Shown piece after piece: positions 27,657-34,745 of a DNA stretch of 48,257 bases. How positions within the stretch are numbered: the stretch's first letter is position 1; each line of letters opens with the position of its first letter. The notes under the pieces were generated by a model. It worked only from the letters and a program-made list of their open reading frames with translations, searched no databases and was not told where the DNA came from. Both the position numbers and the translations under genes were made by a program. The DNA comes from Candidatus Mediterraneibacter quadrami. Lineage in GTDB: Bacteria > Bacillota > Clostridia > Lachnospirales > Lachnospiraceae. The stretch spans positions 1-48,257 of the forward strand of contig DWUU01000009.1 in assembly GCA_019120575.1 (NCBI GenBank), written 5' to 3'.

Positions 27657-28394
27657 TTATGCCTGCTCCGGCACTTTGGACAGAGCCGCCTTGTCCGCTA
27701 CAATCACAACATCCGGGTGAAGCTGAAGAATGGAGGCCGGAACTTCCGGTGTAACCGGTCCGAAGAATGCTTTCGCCACGATGTCAGCTTTTGCCTCGCC
27801 GTTTACGATCAGGAGAATCTTCTTTGCTTTCATGATCGTTCCGATTCCCATCGTGTATGCCTGGCGCGGAACATCGTCTGCTGATGCGAAGAATCTCTTG
27901 TTCGCCTCAATGGTGCTCTCTGTCAGATCCACGCAGTGTGTTGTCTGTGCGAATGAGCTGTCCGGCTCATTGAAGCCGATATGTCCGTTATGTCCCAGAC
28001 CCAGAAGCTGGATATCCACCCCGCCCATAGAATCAATCAGCGCCTCGTATCTCGCGCACTCTTTGTCCGCATCCGGTTCGGTTCCGTCCGGCACATTCGT
28101 GTTCGCCGGATCGATATTTACGCGGTCAAACAGATGCTCATGCATGAAATAATAGTAACTCTGGTCGTTGTCCCGTGTCAGTCCCCTGTACTCGTCCAGG
28201 TTCACGGTCTTAACTTCCGAGAAATCCAGATCGCCGCTTTCACAGCGCGCTACCAGTTCATCATATGTACCAATCGGTGTGGAGCCTGTCGCAAGCCCGA
28301 GCACACAGTCCGGTTTCAGGATAACCTGAGCCGCCAGGATGTTGGCTGCTTTTCTGCTCATTTCCTCATAATTTTCCGCTTCATAGATTCTCAT
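27657..28394 (-). CDS. nagB: Glucosamine-6-phosphate deaminase
   Basis: Converts glucosamine-6-phosphate to fructose-6-phosphate and ammonia, feeding glycolysis. The 245 aa product has LGLATGSTPIGTYDEL (phosphate loop), TVNLDEYRGL with the catalytic Asp, and LGLGHNGHIGFNEPDSSF with the catalytic His and Glu. AAGGAGG precedes the ATG. First gene of the GlcNAc operon, preceded by a leader of about 260 nt holding a RAT/terminator and a second terminator-like hairpin. Confidence 0.97.
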   Translation of the reverse strand: MRIYEAENYEEMSRKAANILAAQVILKPDCVLGLATGSTPIGTYDELVARCESGDLDFSEVKTVNLDEYRGLTRDNDQSYYYFMHEHLFDRVNIDPANTNVPDGTEPDADKECARYEALIDSMGGVDIQLLGLGHNGHIGFNEPDSSFAQTTHCVDLTESTIEANKRFFASADDVPRQAYTMGIGTIMKAKKILLIVNGEAKADIVAKAFFGPVTPEVPASILQLHPDVVIVADKAALSKVPEQA

Positions 28395-28440
28395 TTCACA
28401 TTCCTCCTTAATATTCGCCGGACAGCTGCCAGATACGCAT

Positions 28441-28493
28441 AAAAAAGAATCCTGCTTCGCAGGATTCTCCGCCTGCGGCGGGTGGCGCAGGCG
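28441..28493 (-). terminator. Second terminator-like structure inside the nagB leader
   Basis: On the minus strand a GC-rich hairpin CGCCTGC...GCAGGCG (28493-28470) is followed by GAATCCTGC-GAA-GCAGGATTC (28467-28447) and six U's (28446-28441), about 45 nt before the nagB start. The second hairpin has a 9 bp perfect stem and a U-run, so it has the form of an intrinsic terminator downstream of the RAT switch. Another perfect 10 bp hairpin (28541-28550 with 28555-28564) lies between the two. Whether it is a second attenuator is unknown. Confidence 0.6.
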
Positions 28494-28566
28494 ACATCTC
28501 CCATTCTGCCGCAGTGCGATCCTCTCAGAGCGTTTTCATCTCACAGGAAAGCAATTTCCTGTGAAA

Positions 28567-28643
28567 TAAAAAACAGATTTCCAGGCATGACAATCTACTT
28601 CATCACCCGAAAATCTGGTTTTGCCTTCTGGAAGTAACAATCC
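28567..28643 (-). promoter_or_regulatory. RAT antiterminator site plus overlapping terminator before nagB
   Basis: The minus-strand RAT at 28643-28617 begins GGATTGTTACTT and ends AAGGCAAAACC, the same pattern as the copy at 26396-26369. It overlaps a terminator whose arms CAGATTTTC (28617-28609) and GGAAATCTG (28582-28574) pair with one G-U, followed by U's at 28573-28567. It should be opened by the same LicT/BglG-type protein when the GlcNAc PTS is active. Confidence 0.92.
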
Positions 28644-28661
28644 AGCCTTCTGCTATCTTTT

Positions 28662-28690
28662 ATAGTAGCAACCGGAGCTGTTTTTGTCAA
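28662..28690 (-). promoter_or_regulatory. Promoter of nagBA
   Basis: Perfect TTGACA (28690-28685), 17 bp spacer, TACTAT (28667-28662) on the minus strand, about 20 bp before the RAT site. It lies between the truA stop (28714) and the nagB leader. Confidence 0.75.
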
Positions 28691-28713
28691 GGTTGCGCGG
28701 CGTTTTCCGGCAA

Positions 28714-29457
28714 CTATTTCCCGCCGTATTCTATGCTTTTAAGGACCAGTCCCTGAGGCGGCGCTGTCGCACCGGTTTTTCCTTTGTTTTCCCCTTTGAT
28801 CAGCTCCTTTACACTTTCCGGAGAACGGAATCCCCGCCCCGCCTCAACCAGTGTGCCGGTGATGATCCTGACCATATTGTAGAGGAACCCGTTCCCGCTG
28901 ATCCGGAGCGTAATCAGGTCGCCCGCCCGCTCCACATCCAGACTGAAAACCGTGCGCACGGTCGTCTTCGCCCCGGTGTGGATATTACAGAAATTGCGGA
29001 AATCATGTTCCCCGACAAAATAAGACGCTGCCAGACACATCTTCTCCTTATCGAGGGGAAATGACACATGCCAGGCGTCCCGTCTGCGAAGGGGATCCGG
29101 CATCTCCCGGTTCAGAATGCGGTACTCGTATGTCTTCACCGAAGCCTGACGCCGCGGATGCCAGTCCGTCGGCACTTCCTCCGACTGCACCACCACGATA
29201 TCCTCCGGCAGCAGCGGATTCACCGCACAGGCGAACCGCTCCGGCGGAATCGTAGACGACGTGTCAAACACCGCCACATTTCCCTCGGCATGCACACCCG
29301 CATCCGTCCGGCTGGCGCCAGTCACCGCAATCTCTTCCCCCGTCAGCCGGGAAAGCGCTTTATTCAGTACTTCTTCAATCGTGATCCCGTTGGGCTGGAC
29401 CTGCCAGCCACAGTAATCCGTACCGTCGTAAGCGACGGTCAGCTTAATCCTTTTCAT
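28714..29457 (-). CDS. truA: tRNA pseudouridine(38-40) synthase
   Basis: Forms pseudouridine at positions 38-40 of the tRNA anticodon arm. The 247 aa product begins MKRIKLTVAYDGTDYCGWQVQPNG and has the catalytic Asp in GASRTDAGVHAEGNVAVF, plus the C-terminal RISGNGFLYNMVRIITGTL. AAGGAGA precedes the ATG. The ecfA1-ecfA2-ecfT-truA order is standard in Firmicutes. Here a 62 bp palindromic repeat is inserted between ecfT and truA. Confidence 0.97.
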   Translation of the reverse strand: MKRIKLTVAYDGTDYCGWQVQPNGITIEEVLNKALSRLTGEEIAVTGASRTDAGVHAEGNVAVFDTSSTIPPERFACAVNPLLPEDIVVVQSEEVPTDWHPRRQASVKTYEYRILNREMPDPLRRRDAWHVSFPLDKEKMCLAASYFVGEHDFRNFCNIHTGAKTTVRTVFSLDVERAGDLITLRISGNGFLYNMVRIITGTLVEAGRGFRSPESVKELIKGENKGKTGATAPPQGLVLKSIEYGGK

Positions 29458-29469
29458 AGAATCTCCTTG

Positions 29470-29531
29470 ATTGGGGACGTAGTAAAATTGAATTTTACTA
29501 CGTCCCCAATTAAAGTTTGCCCTGTCCCAAA
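29470..29531 (-). repeat. REP-like composite palindromic repeat, copy 2
   Basis: Read on the minus strand: TTTGGGACA (29531-29523), a 13 nt variable core (29522-29510), then a perfect palindrome with two 20 nt arms around one base (29510-29491 and 29489-29470). The arm includes TTGGGGACGTAGTAAAATT. Relative to copy 1 at 23310, the tag, the 13 nt spacing and the palindrome are kept while the core differs except for a central GCAAA. It lies in the ecfT-truA gap, ending next to the truA ribosome site. Confidence 0.85.
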
Positions 29532-29556
29532 GGTGAAACAGATCAATATACCATCA

Positions 29557-30381
29557 TCAGAATATCCACAGTTTAAAGGGTAAAAAACGTCCGACTACAA
29601 ACATTATGACAAGATAGATCAAGGTGATAAAATATGCAGCCCGGTCTCTGCCGTGATAGTGCAGAGGCTTCATTTTTGTCCGACCGTCCCCGCCGTGGTA
29701 GCAACGCGCTTCCATTGCCATTGCCAGGTCATTGGCGCGCCGGAATGCGGATACAAACAGAGGGACCAGGATTGGCACCATGGCTTTTGCCCGCTGGATG
29801 ATGTTCCCGCTCTCGAAATCCGCCCCTCTCGCCTGCTGAGCTTTCATGATCTTGTCCGTCTCTTCCAGCAGAATCGGAATGAACCGGAGCGCAATGGACA
29901 TCATCATTGCCACTTCGTGAACCGGTACGTTGAACCGGTTCAGCGGATGGAGAAGTTTCTCCATGCCGTCAGTCAGGCCGTTTGGCGATGTGGTAAAGGT
30001 CATGATAGAAGACCCGGCCACCAGATACATGAGCCGGACCGCCATGAATACGGAAGTCCTGAGCCCGTTCTCTGTGATGGTGAAAATACCGAACTGTACC
30101 AGGATCTCCCCTCCGTCCGTCAGGAACAGGTTCATCACCACGGTAAACAAAAGCAGGATCACCACCGGTTTCAGGCCTTTAAGTATGTATTTGAGCGGCA
30201 CTTTTGACAGACGGATCACGCATCCCAGATAAATGGTCGCGATCACATAGCCGGGCAGGCTGTTCTGGATAAAAAGCGACACGAGAAAAAGCAGGGTGCA
30301 GACGATCTTCACCCTGGGATCCAGTCTGTGTATCCGGCTCTCAGCCGGGTAATACTGCCCGATTGTTATATCTCTGATCAT
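29557..30381 (-). CDS. ecfT: Energy-coupling-factor transporter transmembrane protein
   Basis: Membrane coupling subunit of the group II ECF transporter, which links interchangeable vitamin-binding S components to the two ATPases. The 274 aa product has about five hydrophobic segments and the coupling-helix motif QQARGADFESG; a second Ala-Arg-Gly-like motif appears as MAMEARCYHGG. It starts 11 bp after ecfA2. No S component is encoded in the window, as expected for a shared ECF module. Confidence 0.95.
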   Translation of the reverse strand: MIRDITIGQYYPAESRIHRLDPRVKIVCTLLFLVSLFIQNSLPGYVIATIYLGCVIRLSKVPLKYILKGLKPVVILLLFTVVMNLFLTDGGEILVQFGIFTITENGLRTSVFMAVRLMYLVAGSSIMTFTTSPNGLTDGMEKLLHPLNRFNVPVHEVAMMMSIALRFIPILLEETDKIMKAQQARGADFESGNIIQRAKAMVPILVPLFVSAFRRANDLAMAMEARCYHGGDGRTKMKPLHYHGRDRAAYFITLIYLVIMFVVGRFLPFKLWIF

Positions 30382-30392
30382 AATAGTTCCTC

Positions 30393-31253
30393 TTAAATCT
30401 TTCCACTGCGCCGGAAGCTTCCGAGGATCTCCTCCGCCGCTTCCCTGATCGTTGTGGCATCCGGGGACACGTCGAATCCCCGCGCCTGCAGGTCATGCAT
30501 AACATAGGTAACCTGGGGCGCCGCAAGTCCGACCTTCTCCAGTTCTTTATAATGCCGGAATACCTCCCGGGGCGTCCCGTCCAGCATCTTCTCCCCGTGG
30601 TTCATGACGATGAGCCGCTCCACATAGCGGGCCACATCCTCCATACTGTGGGAGACCAGGATCACGGTCATACCCGTTTTCCGGTGCAGTTCGCTGATCT
30701 GGTCCAGGATCTCATCCCGTCCCTTCGGATCAAGCCCCGCCGTCGGCTCATCCAGAATGAGCACCTTCGGACGCATGGCCAGCACGCCGGCGATGGCCAC
30801 CCGCCGCTTCTGACCGCCGGACAGTTCAAAAGGCGACTGTTTATAATATTTCTCAGGGAACCCGACGTGCTCCAGCGCTTCCCGTGCCCGCTTCTCGCAC
30901 TCGTCCTGCGGAAGGCCCTGGTTCTTCGGCCCGAAGCAGACATCGCTTATCACATCCACCTCAAAAAGCTGGTACTCCGGATACTGGAACACCAACCCCA
31001 CCCGCGTGCGCAGCTCCCGCATGTTATATCCGTCTTCGTAAATGTTCTGCCCGTCATAGAGGACTCTTCCGGATGTCGCACGGACCAGCCCGTTCAGGTG
31101 CTGGATCAGCGTGGATTTCCCGGAACCGGTATGTCCGATGATCCCCACGAACTGCCCCTGCGGGATCTCAAAACTCACGTCCCTCAGAGCATGCTTCTCA
31201 TAGGCCGTGCCCGGACTGTATACATAACTTACATGTTCTAACGCAATCGACAT
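30393..31253 (-). CDS. ecfA2: Energy-coupling-factor transporter ATPase 2
   Basis: ABC-type ATPase of the ECF module. The 286 aa product has Walker A GHTGSGKSTLIQHLNGL, Q-loop FQYPEYQLFE, signature LSGGQKRRVAIAGVL, Walker B LILDEPTAGLD and the switch His in LVSHSMED. The start overlaps the end of ecfA1 by 16 bp, indicating coupled translation. Confidence 0.96.
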   Translation of the reverse strand: MSIALEHVSYVYSPGTAYEKHALRDVSFEIPQGQFVGIIGHTGSGKSTLIQHLNGLVRATSGRVLYDGQNIYEDGYNMRELRTRVGLVFQYPEYQLFEVDVISDVCFGPKNQGLPQDECEKRAREALEHVGFPEKYYKQSPFELSGGQKRRVAIAGVLAMRPKVLILDEPTAGLDPKGRDEILDQISELHRKTGMTVILVSHSMEDVARYVERLIVMNHGEKMLDGTPREVFRHYKELEKVGLAAPQVTYVMHDLQARGFDVSPDATTIREAAEEILGSFRRSGKI

Positions 31254-32095
31254 AATGCTTCCACCAATTCTTCTCTTCTGAGGATCCCTTCCGGAAGATC
31301 CAGCCCCTGCCGGCGAAGCTCCTCCGCCAGCATCGTTACCTGGGGAACGTCCATACGGTAAGTCTTCAGCTCATCCACCCGGCTGAAAATCTCCCGGGGC
31401 GTCCCGTACATCACGATATGCCCGCCGTCCATGACAAACACCTGATCCGCATCGATCACTTCTTCCATATAGTGGGTGATCAGGATGACGGTAACCTGCT
31501 TCTTCTTCCTGAGTTCCTCCACCGCCCGGATCACTTCTTTTCTTCCGTTCGGATCCAGCATGGCGGTGGGCTCATCCAGCACAATGCATTTTGGCTCCAT
31601 GGCCAGCACGCCGGCGATGGCTACCCGCTGCTTCTGCCCGCCGGACAGCCTGTTCGGCGAATCTTTCCTGCGCTCCAGCATGCCCACGGCCTTCAGACTT
31701 TCTTCCACCCGTTGCCAGATCTCGTCTGTGGGCACGCCCAGATTCTCCGGACCGAATCCCACATCCTCCTCCACAACCGTTCCGATAATCTGGTTGTCCG
31801 GATTCTGAAATACCATGCCCGCCGTCTGCCGCACATCCCAGAGCTGTGCCGGATCCTTCGTATCCCGGCCGTCCACCCACATGGTCCCGCCGGTGGGCAC
31901 AAGAATGGCGTTCATATGCTTGGCAAGGGTTGATTTCCCCGACCCGTTATGTCCGAGGACAGCCACAAAAGAGCCCTGGGGAATATCAATATCAACTCCG
32001 TCAATGGCCCGCTCGGAGCCGATCACATTTCCCTCATCATCCCGCTTGTCATACTCATAGATCAGTTGTTCGGCATGTATCATCCCGGCCGGCAT
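31238..32095 (-). CDS. ecfA1: Energy-coupling-factor transporter ATPase 1
   Basis: Partner ATPase of EcfA2. The 285 aa product has Walker A GHNGSGKSTLAKHM, Q-loop FQNPDNQIIG, signature LSGGQKQRVAIAGVL, Walker B IVLDEPTAMLD and the switch His in LITHYMEEV. AGGAGGTGA lies just upstream of the ATG at 32095. First gene of the ecf-truA operon, with a promoter about 80 bp upstream. Confidence 0.96.
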   Translation of the reverse strand: MPAGMIHAEQLIYEYDKRDDEGNVIGSERAIDGVDIDIPQGSFVAVLGHNGSGKSTLAKHMNAILVPTGGTMWVDGRDTKDPAQLWDVRQTAGMVFQNPDNQIIGTVVEEDVGFGPENLGVPTDEIWQRVEESLKAVGMLERRKDSPNRLSGGQKQRVAIAGVLAMEPKCIVLDEPTAMLDPNGRKEVIRAVEELRKKKQVTVILITHYMEEVIDADQVFVMDGGHIVMYGTPREIFSRVDELKTYRMDVPQVTMLAEELRRQGLDLPEGILRREELVEALCRLR

Positions 32096-32172
32096 ACTTT
32101 CACCTCCTGTTTAAAATGAGCCGCCTGCACCGCTGTTGGTCCACGGCCTCCCGCACGGCGAATCTGCACTTT

Positions 32173-32201
32173 ATTTTACGGCATTGAAGCGCATTTTGCA
32201 A
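32173..32201 (-). promoter_or_regulatory. Promoter of ecfA1-ecfA2-ecfT-truA
   Basis: TTGCAA (32201-32196), 17 bp spacer and TAAAAT (32178-32173, five of six) on the minus strand. The expected leader is about 70 nt and GC-rich, ending in the strong ecfA1 ribosome site. Confidence 0.6.
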
Positions 32202-32231
32202 GACTTCCCTGCCCTTCATGCACGCCGGGCG

Positions 32232-32305
32232 CAAAAAACTCCCGGGACAGGACCCGGAACAGATCAGCTTTCCAAAGCCTCTTTATTCCAGTTCCGTCCC
32301 GGGAG
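32232..32305 (-). terminator. Intrinsic terminator after the hypB-to-TIM-barrel gene cluster
   Basis: On the minus strand CTCCCGGGAC (32305-32296) pairs with GTCCCGGGAG (32248-32239). A weaker inner stem (GGAAC with GTTCC) continues it, and six U's follow the closing arm. It lies 35 bp after the stop of the TIM-barrel gene, marking the end of that transcription unit and insulating the ecf promoter. Confidence 0.8.
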
Positions 32306-32339
32306 AGGGCTCACATTTATCACATTCTCAAACACAGTA

Positions 32340-33269
32340 TTATCGGTTAAGGGACGACGCCATCCGGTGATACGTATGCCGCACGCCCCGGATCACCTTC
32401 CCGTATTCCAGGATATTCTCCGGGAGAGCCATGCCCAGATATCCGGAATCCCCCAGATGATGAAGGTCCGTCCCGGTCATCTTGCACATCAGGGCAATCT
32501 CACGGATCGTTGCTGTATCCGCACCTTCCTGGGATGTTCCGATGGCAGTCAGGGTCAGTTTACCCAGACTGTGGGCGCAGGACACCAGCCCTCGGATATA
32601 TTCGGTGGTAATGCCCGGCACCGTCCCCGGCGCAGGCATGAGCACCACGTCTGCGCCCGCGCCGATAAACGCCCGCACATCTTCTTCCGTGATGATATTC
32701 TCCCCGCTTTCTGCAAGCACGCCCGCCGCATGCATCTTCCCGGCAATGAGCATCACCCGGTCGCCGAATTCCTGCCGGAATTTCCGGAGCGTATGGATGA
32801 TTGCCGCATTCGTCACGCCCACCCCCGGATTGCCAGTGAGGACGATAAAGTCCACGCCCATGTCTATGGCTTTGCGGACATTCTCAACGGTCGCCGCCCG
32901 CCCGGAAGTCAGATGCCATTCTCCGTTTGTCTCCACGGAACTCTCCACATCCTCCTCCAGAGGTTCCAGATTGATCCCCACAGCCCGGCCGGTCAGCCAC
33001 TTCACTTCCCGGATCACATCTTCCGGCGCCGTCTCCGGCAGCCCCTGCACCTCCGGCTTATTTACGTCAAATAAATTCAGGATCAGCAGATCCGCACCCA
33101 TGGCGCAGGCGAACTCTGCGTTGGTCACATCCCCGAGCATCGGACGCACCGCTCCGATTGTCTCACACACCAGAAGCCTTCCCTCGCTTCCCGCAATGGC
33201 GTCGATCAGCTGCGCGCTGTCCATCTTGAGAATATCCGACGCCGTACAGTTTAAATATCTTTTTCCCAT
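32340..33269 (-). CDS. TIM-barrel-like protein of unknown function (resembles DUF7916 / PEP-phosphonomutase-like proteins)
   Basis: A 309 aa cytoplasmic protein. Alternating strand-like segments ending in small or acidic residues (LLVCETIGAVRPML, GADLLILNLFDVN, GVDFIVLTGNPGVGVTN, VMLIAGKMHAAGV, GADVVLMPAPGTVPG) suggest a TIM barrel. The start (KRYLNCTASDILKMDSAQLIDAI) resembles a family often mislabelled as haloacid dehalogenase or PEP phosphonomutase; I recall this as DUF7916 but could not check. No catalytic residues can be assigned. Its start shares one base with the stop of the membrane protein gene upstream, so the two are translationally coupled. Last gene of the HypAB cluster. Confidence 0.75.
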   Translation of the reverse strand: MGKRYLNCTASDILKMDSAQLIDAIAGSEGRLLVCETIGAVRPMLGDVTNAEFACAMGADLLILNLFDVNKPEVQGLPETAPEDVIREVKWLTGRAVGINLEPLEEDVESSVETNGEWHLTSGRAATVENVRKAIDMGVDFIVLTGNPGVGVTNAAIIHTLRKFRQEFGDRVMLIAGKMHAAGVLAESGENIITEEDVRAFIGAGADVVLMPAPGTVPGITTEYIRGLVSCAHSLGKLTLTAIGTSQEGADTATIREIALMCKMTGTDLHHLGDSGYLGMALPENILEYGKVIRGVRHTYHRMASSLNR

Positions 33270-34318
33270 TATTTCATCTCCGCTCTCGCTGCCGCGTTCT
33301 TGTAATATTTAAATTCTGTAAATACTTCGTTTTTATACGGATTGATCTTTTTCTTCTTAGACGCATAAATGATGTACGCAAGCGCCGCGATATTCGTCAC
33401 CAGCGCCAGCACGCTCACCACGGTCATCATCGTCGGGTCTGCGTTCGCATTTCCGCCTGCGGCAATGCCGTTCAGCGTCCCGTCCGCGTAAAGCTTCGGA
33501 AGCGTCGCCCACGGGAAAAGCTGCGTCCCGTCGGAGAGCGTCTCCTGGAAGAGCGGAAACACCTGGGCAAACATGCACCAGATGCACAGCGTGTTCGCAC
33601 GGTTCATGATCCAGCCGCCCTTGTTCCAGAGGAGCGCCGCGATGGTCGGCGCCAGAAGGAGCGCCACGCCGCAGAACCAGGAATGGGTGGGCAGACAGTT
33701 GTATGTATAGGCGAAGTTCCAGATATCATAGACGATGATGTAGACCCAGATCATATCCGGCCAGATCATGTCCTTCTTATCCTTTGAACTGTACACCGCC
33801 CACCAGCCGGTCATACAGAAAATGTTGATGATGCCGGCAAGTCCGTTGAACACATTGTGCCAGCCGCCGAAGAGCCAGACGTCCTCGGAGGACAGCCACC
33901 AGGAATACCATCCGTTGATGGCGGATTCGAAATCACTGGCAACCGCGATCAGGATGTTGATCGCCACGATCACGAACGGATAGGCTTTAAACCAGTGGGT
34001 CCTGCCGATGCCCCACTCATACTTGATCATCATAAATCCGATACAGCCCGCCAGCGACGCATAGAGCTTCGCATAGTGGAACCAACCGTTCATGTAGACG
34101 TGGGTCTGATTGGTCAGCGCCCACTCCGCGCCCATCCCGGCGCCTACGGCAATGGCGATGAAGTAAACCGTCAGCGCCGCCGGGATCACGAAGAACATGA
34201 TGATCCCTCCGGCTTTCGTTCTCCTCGCAAATTCATTGAGCAGGATCAGCGCCGCCAGAACTCCCAGCATGGCGATCCACTGCGGTACAGCCTCCGCACC
34301 GTAAACATGAAACAGCAT
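33269..34318 (-). CDS. Trp-rich polytopic membrane protein (DUF5692-like), unknown function
   Basis: A 349 aa protein with about nine to ten hydrophobic segments, beginning WIAMLGVLAALILL. It is rich in Trp, Tyr and Phe, with motifs such as GWHNVFNGLAGIINIFCMTGWW, WVYIIVYDIWNFAYTYN and CLPTHSWFCGVALLLAP. It ends in a lysine-rich cytoplasmic tail. It looks like the family I know as DUF5692, which has no described function. It lies 65 bp after hypA, behind an AAGGGGG-type ribosome site, and abuts the TIM-barrel gene. A transporter or small-molecule membrane enzyme is possible, but nothing in the sequence decides. Confidence 0.75.
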   Translation of the reverse strand: MLFHVYGAEAVPQWIAMLGVLAALILLNEFARRTKAGGIIMFFVIPAALTVYFIAIAVGAGMGAEWALTNQTHVYMNGWFHYAKLYASLAGCIGFMMIKYEWGIGRTHWFKAYPFVIVAINILIAVASDFESAINGWYSWWLSSEDVWLFGGWHNVFNGLAGIINIFCMTGWWAVYSSKDKKDMIWPDMIWVYIIVYDIWNFAYTYNCLPTHSWFCGVALLLAPTIAALLWNKGGWIMNRANTLCIWCMFAQVFPLFQETLSDGTQLFPWATLPKLYADGTLNGIAAGGNANADPTMMTVVSVLALVTNIAALAYIIYASKKKKINPYKNEVFTEFKYYKNAAARAEMK

Positions 34319-34383
34319 AACAAATGCCCCCTTTTCTCTCTTTTGTTAATTTTTAATGGAACGGTCCGGACTTTTCTCCGGGC

Positions 34384-34728
34384 TCAGCACGCCTCGATCT
34401 CCCGGATATTGCACTCGTCCCCCGCCGCCAGGTATGTATCCCAGCTGCCGCAGTGCGGGCACTGACGGCCATACTGCACGGTCGGGTATGTCTTTCCGCA
34501 GGCTTCGCAGTACGTCACCGCGGGCAGGATCTCGATCTTCATCTCCGCCTTCTCGATGAGCGGGAACTTCTTCCGGTAATACGCCCAGCAGTCCGTCAGA
34601 TAATCCGGGACGATGGAGCTGACCTCCCCCACCTCCAGGGTGACCGAGCCGATCTCATTTAAATGATTTTCTTTTGCAACACTCTGAAGCGTCTTTGTGA
34701 TGTGTACGATTATCCCTAATTCATGCAT
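34384..34728 (-). CDS. hypA: Nickel metallochaperone HypA
   Basis: HypA binds nickel through its N-terminus and hands it to target enzymes together with HypB. The 114 aa product begins MHELGI, keeping the Met-His-Glu nickel site, and has a zinc site of two CxxC pairs (Cys74/77 in YCEACG and Cys90/93 in QCPHCG) with the family spacing. It sits between the large oxidoreductase (17 bp upstream) and the membrane protein. No hypC, hypD, hypE, hypF or [NiFe]-hydrogenase subunit is in the window, so its client is not obvious. Confidence 0.93.
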   Translation of the reverse strand: MHELGIIVHITKTLQSVAKENHLNEIGSVTLEVGEVSSIVPDYLTDCWAYYRKKFPLIEKAEMKIEILPAVTYCEACGKTYPTVQYGRQCPHCGSWDTYLAAGDECNIREIEAC

Positions 34729-34745
34729 TTTTCTCTTCCGGCTTT

